NCBI GenBank assembly: GCA_003157895.1
Contig: PMKW01000190.1
Location: forward strand, 165 to 7,067
Reading direction: 5' to 3'
Length of the DNA stretch: 6,903 nt
From: Methanoregula sp.
Lineage (GTDB): Archaea > Halobacteriota > Methanomicrobia > Methanomicrobiales > Methanospirillaceae
In this document: in pieces, positions 5,970-6,903 of the stretch
Layout of the letters: each line of letters opens with the position of its first letter
How positions within the stretch are numbered: the stretch's first letter is position 1
Program-made: the position numbers and the translations under genes
Notes under the pieces: model-generated
Database searches by the model: none
Seen by the model: only the letters and a program-made list of their open reading frames with translations
Told to the model about the DNA's origin: nothing

Positions 5970-6903
5970 AGGCCTCCACATCGACATCGATAATGTATGG
6001 GTGCGGGGCAAGGTAATCGCGGACCGGGTAGTTAGTGATATCAACAGTGTAGTCTTTCGTGAAACTCTGGGTGATGTCGCGCTTGACCTGCAGGTTCTCG
6101 GGCATCTTGACGTTGACCCAGACGGTCTTCTTGTGACCGTTACTGACGACTTCGCCGTCCTTGACAACAACTTCACCGGACTTGATGAAGCAGGCAGCCC
6201 GCTGGAATGCCTTCTCGATCATGTCGGGGTTGCTTGGCATGTTCTTGAAGTTGAGATCGAAGACTGCTACATCTGCGCTCATGCCGGGGGCAAGGCCGCC
6301 GTAGATGCTGCCGAGGCCAAGGCACTTTGCCGGGCCGGAGCGGGTCATCTGGGCGATCTCGAAGAGCGTAAGTTCGCGGTCCAGCTGGTGGAGGTTGGTA
6401 GCTGCAATGACTTTGTCCTTGTGCTTGAAGGAGTTCAGAACATCTTCACGGGCCTTCTTGGACATCAGCCACTTCATGACGCGGGGGTACCGGGTGAACG
6501 GCCCTGCGTTCGGGTGGTCGGTGGTGATGAATATCCGGTTCATGTCCTTTGCATAGAGTGCGAGTTCAAGGCCGATTGCCCACTGGATGTCGCAGACCTT
6601 GATGTTCGGGTCGTAGACATACGGGACGACACCGGCAGCGGTTTCCATCTCGACATCCACATTGCACCACTTGAGGTGGTTGAGGCCCTGGAGGTGGTGC
6701 TCGAACGGGCCGTCGGCTGTCATCGTGGTGGTCTCGTCAAGCGTGACGTTACCGGTATCGACCGTGATCGCCTTGTTCTTGTTGACGTAGTCCATGACTT
6801 CCTTGGCCTTGGACTCGAAGTCGCCCCAGCCGGTTCCTCCGTACGAATGGAACTGGAGGTGGGTGGAGTGCATGACCTGTTCGCGGCCGAACTTGTTCTT
6901 CGG
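5968..6903 (-). CDS. fwdA: Formylmethanofuran dehydrogenase subunit A, C-terminal half (partial)
   Basis: The frame is open to the right edge of the window, giving the last 311 residues of a protein normally about 570 long; its start lies beyond 6903. FwdA is the amidohydrolase-fold subunit that condenses formate with methanofuran at a dinuclear metal site. Visible landmarks are HSTHLQFHSYGG near the left end of the fragment, the TTDHPNAGPFTRYP motif whose aspartate codon is 6517-6519 (the family's catalytic or metal-site aspartate), an RSGPAKCLGLG segment, and APGMSADVAVFDL followed by GEVVVKDGEVV, the usual closing beta-sandwich of amidohydrolases. The earlier metal ligands, the first HxH pair and the carboxylated lysine, fall outside the window. 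The gene sits directly upstream of fwdC, nine bases apart. An internal ATG at 6873 is not the real start, since family homology continues upstream of it (KNKFGREQVMHSTH). Isoenzyme type (fwd or fmd) cannot be decided. Confidence 0.93.
   Translation of the reverse strand, partial: PKNKFGREQVMHSTHLQFHSYGGTGWGDFESKAKEVMDYVNKNKAITVDTGNVTLDETTTMTADGPFEHHLQGLNHLKWCNVDVEMETAAGVVPYVYDPNIKVCDIQWAIGLELALYAKDMNRIFITTDHPNAGPFTRYPRVMKWLMSKKAREDVLNSFKHKDKVIAATNLHQLDRELTLFEIAQMTRSGPAKCLGLGSIYGGLAPGMSADVAVFDLNFKNMPSNPDMIEKAFQRAACFIKSGEVVVKDGEVVSNGHKKTVWVNVKMPENLQVKRDITQSFTKDYTVDITNYPVRDYLAPHPYIIDVDVEA

Overview
The window reads as a piece of the chromosome of a hydrogenotrophic, formate-using methanogenic archaeon, most likely of the order Methanomicrobiales (a Methanoregula- or Methanospirillum-like organism). 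This rests on F420-type formate dehydrogenase genes, formylmethanofuran dehydrogenase subunits, an archaeal MoeA with a C-terminal periplasmic-binding-like domain, good GAGG/GGAGG Shine-Dalgarno sites and T-tract terminators. The order is an inference from family knowledge; no database search was possible.

Layout: the left part (1-1562, + strand) is the end of fdhA followed two bases later by complete fdhB, closed by TAATAA and a T8 tract. Then comes a clearly AT-richer stretch (about 1563-2213) with one small hypothetical gene on the + strand (1762-2079). It reads well throughout but carries an in-frame TAG at codon 30. The rest is on the - strand. Read in its own direction, it runs fwdA (the 3' half, entering from the right edge), fwdC, a stand-alone SagB-type nitroreductase-family oxidoreductase, and moeA with its PBP-like domain. 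The two halves are convergent and meet near 2080-2213.

How the genes fit together: FdhAB oxidises formate on a pterin-bound Mo or W centre and passes electrons to F420 or to a heterodisulfide reductase partner. Formylmethanofuran dehydrogenase, also a Mo/W-pterin enzyme, fixes CO2 as formylmethanofuran in the first step of methanogenesis. MoeA inserts the metal into molybdopterin, so the window clusters two pterin-dependent methanogenesis enzymes with a cofactor-assembly gene. The SagB-like protein has no RiPP-type neighbours in view and its role is unknown.

The most unusual observation is the in-frame amber codon. It is either a recent nonsense mutation, a readthrough or pyrrolysine site, or a sign that only the downstream TTG-started part is expressed. 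I found no clear evidence of a new defence, mobile or other multi-gene system, no tRNA or rRNA, and no CRISPR array.
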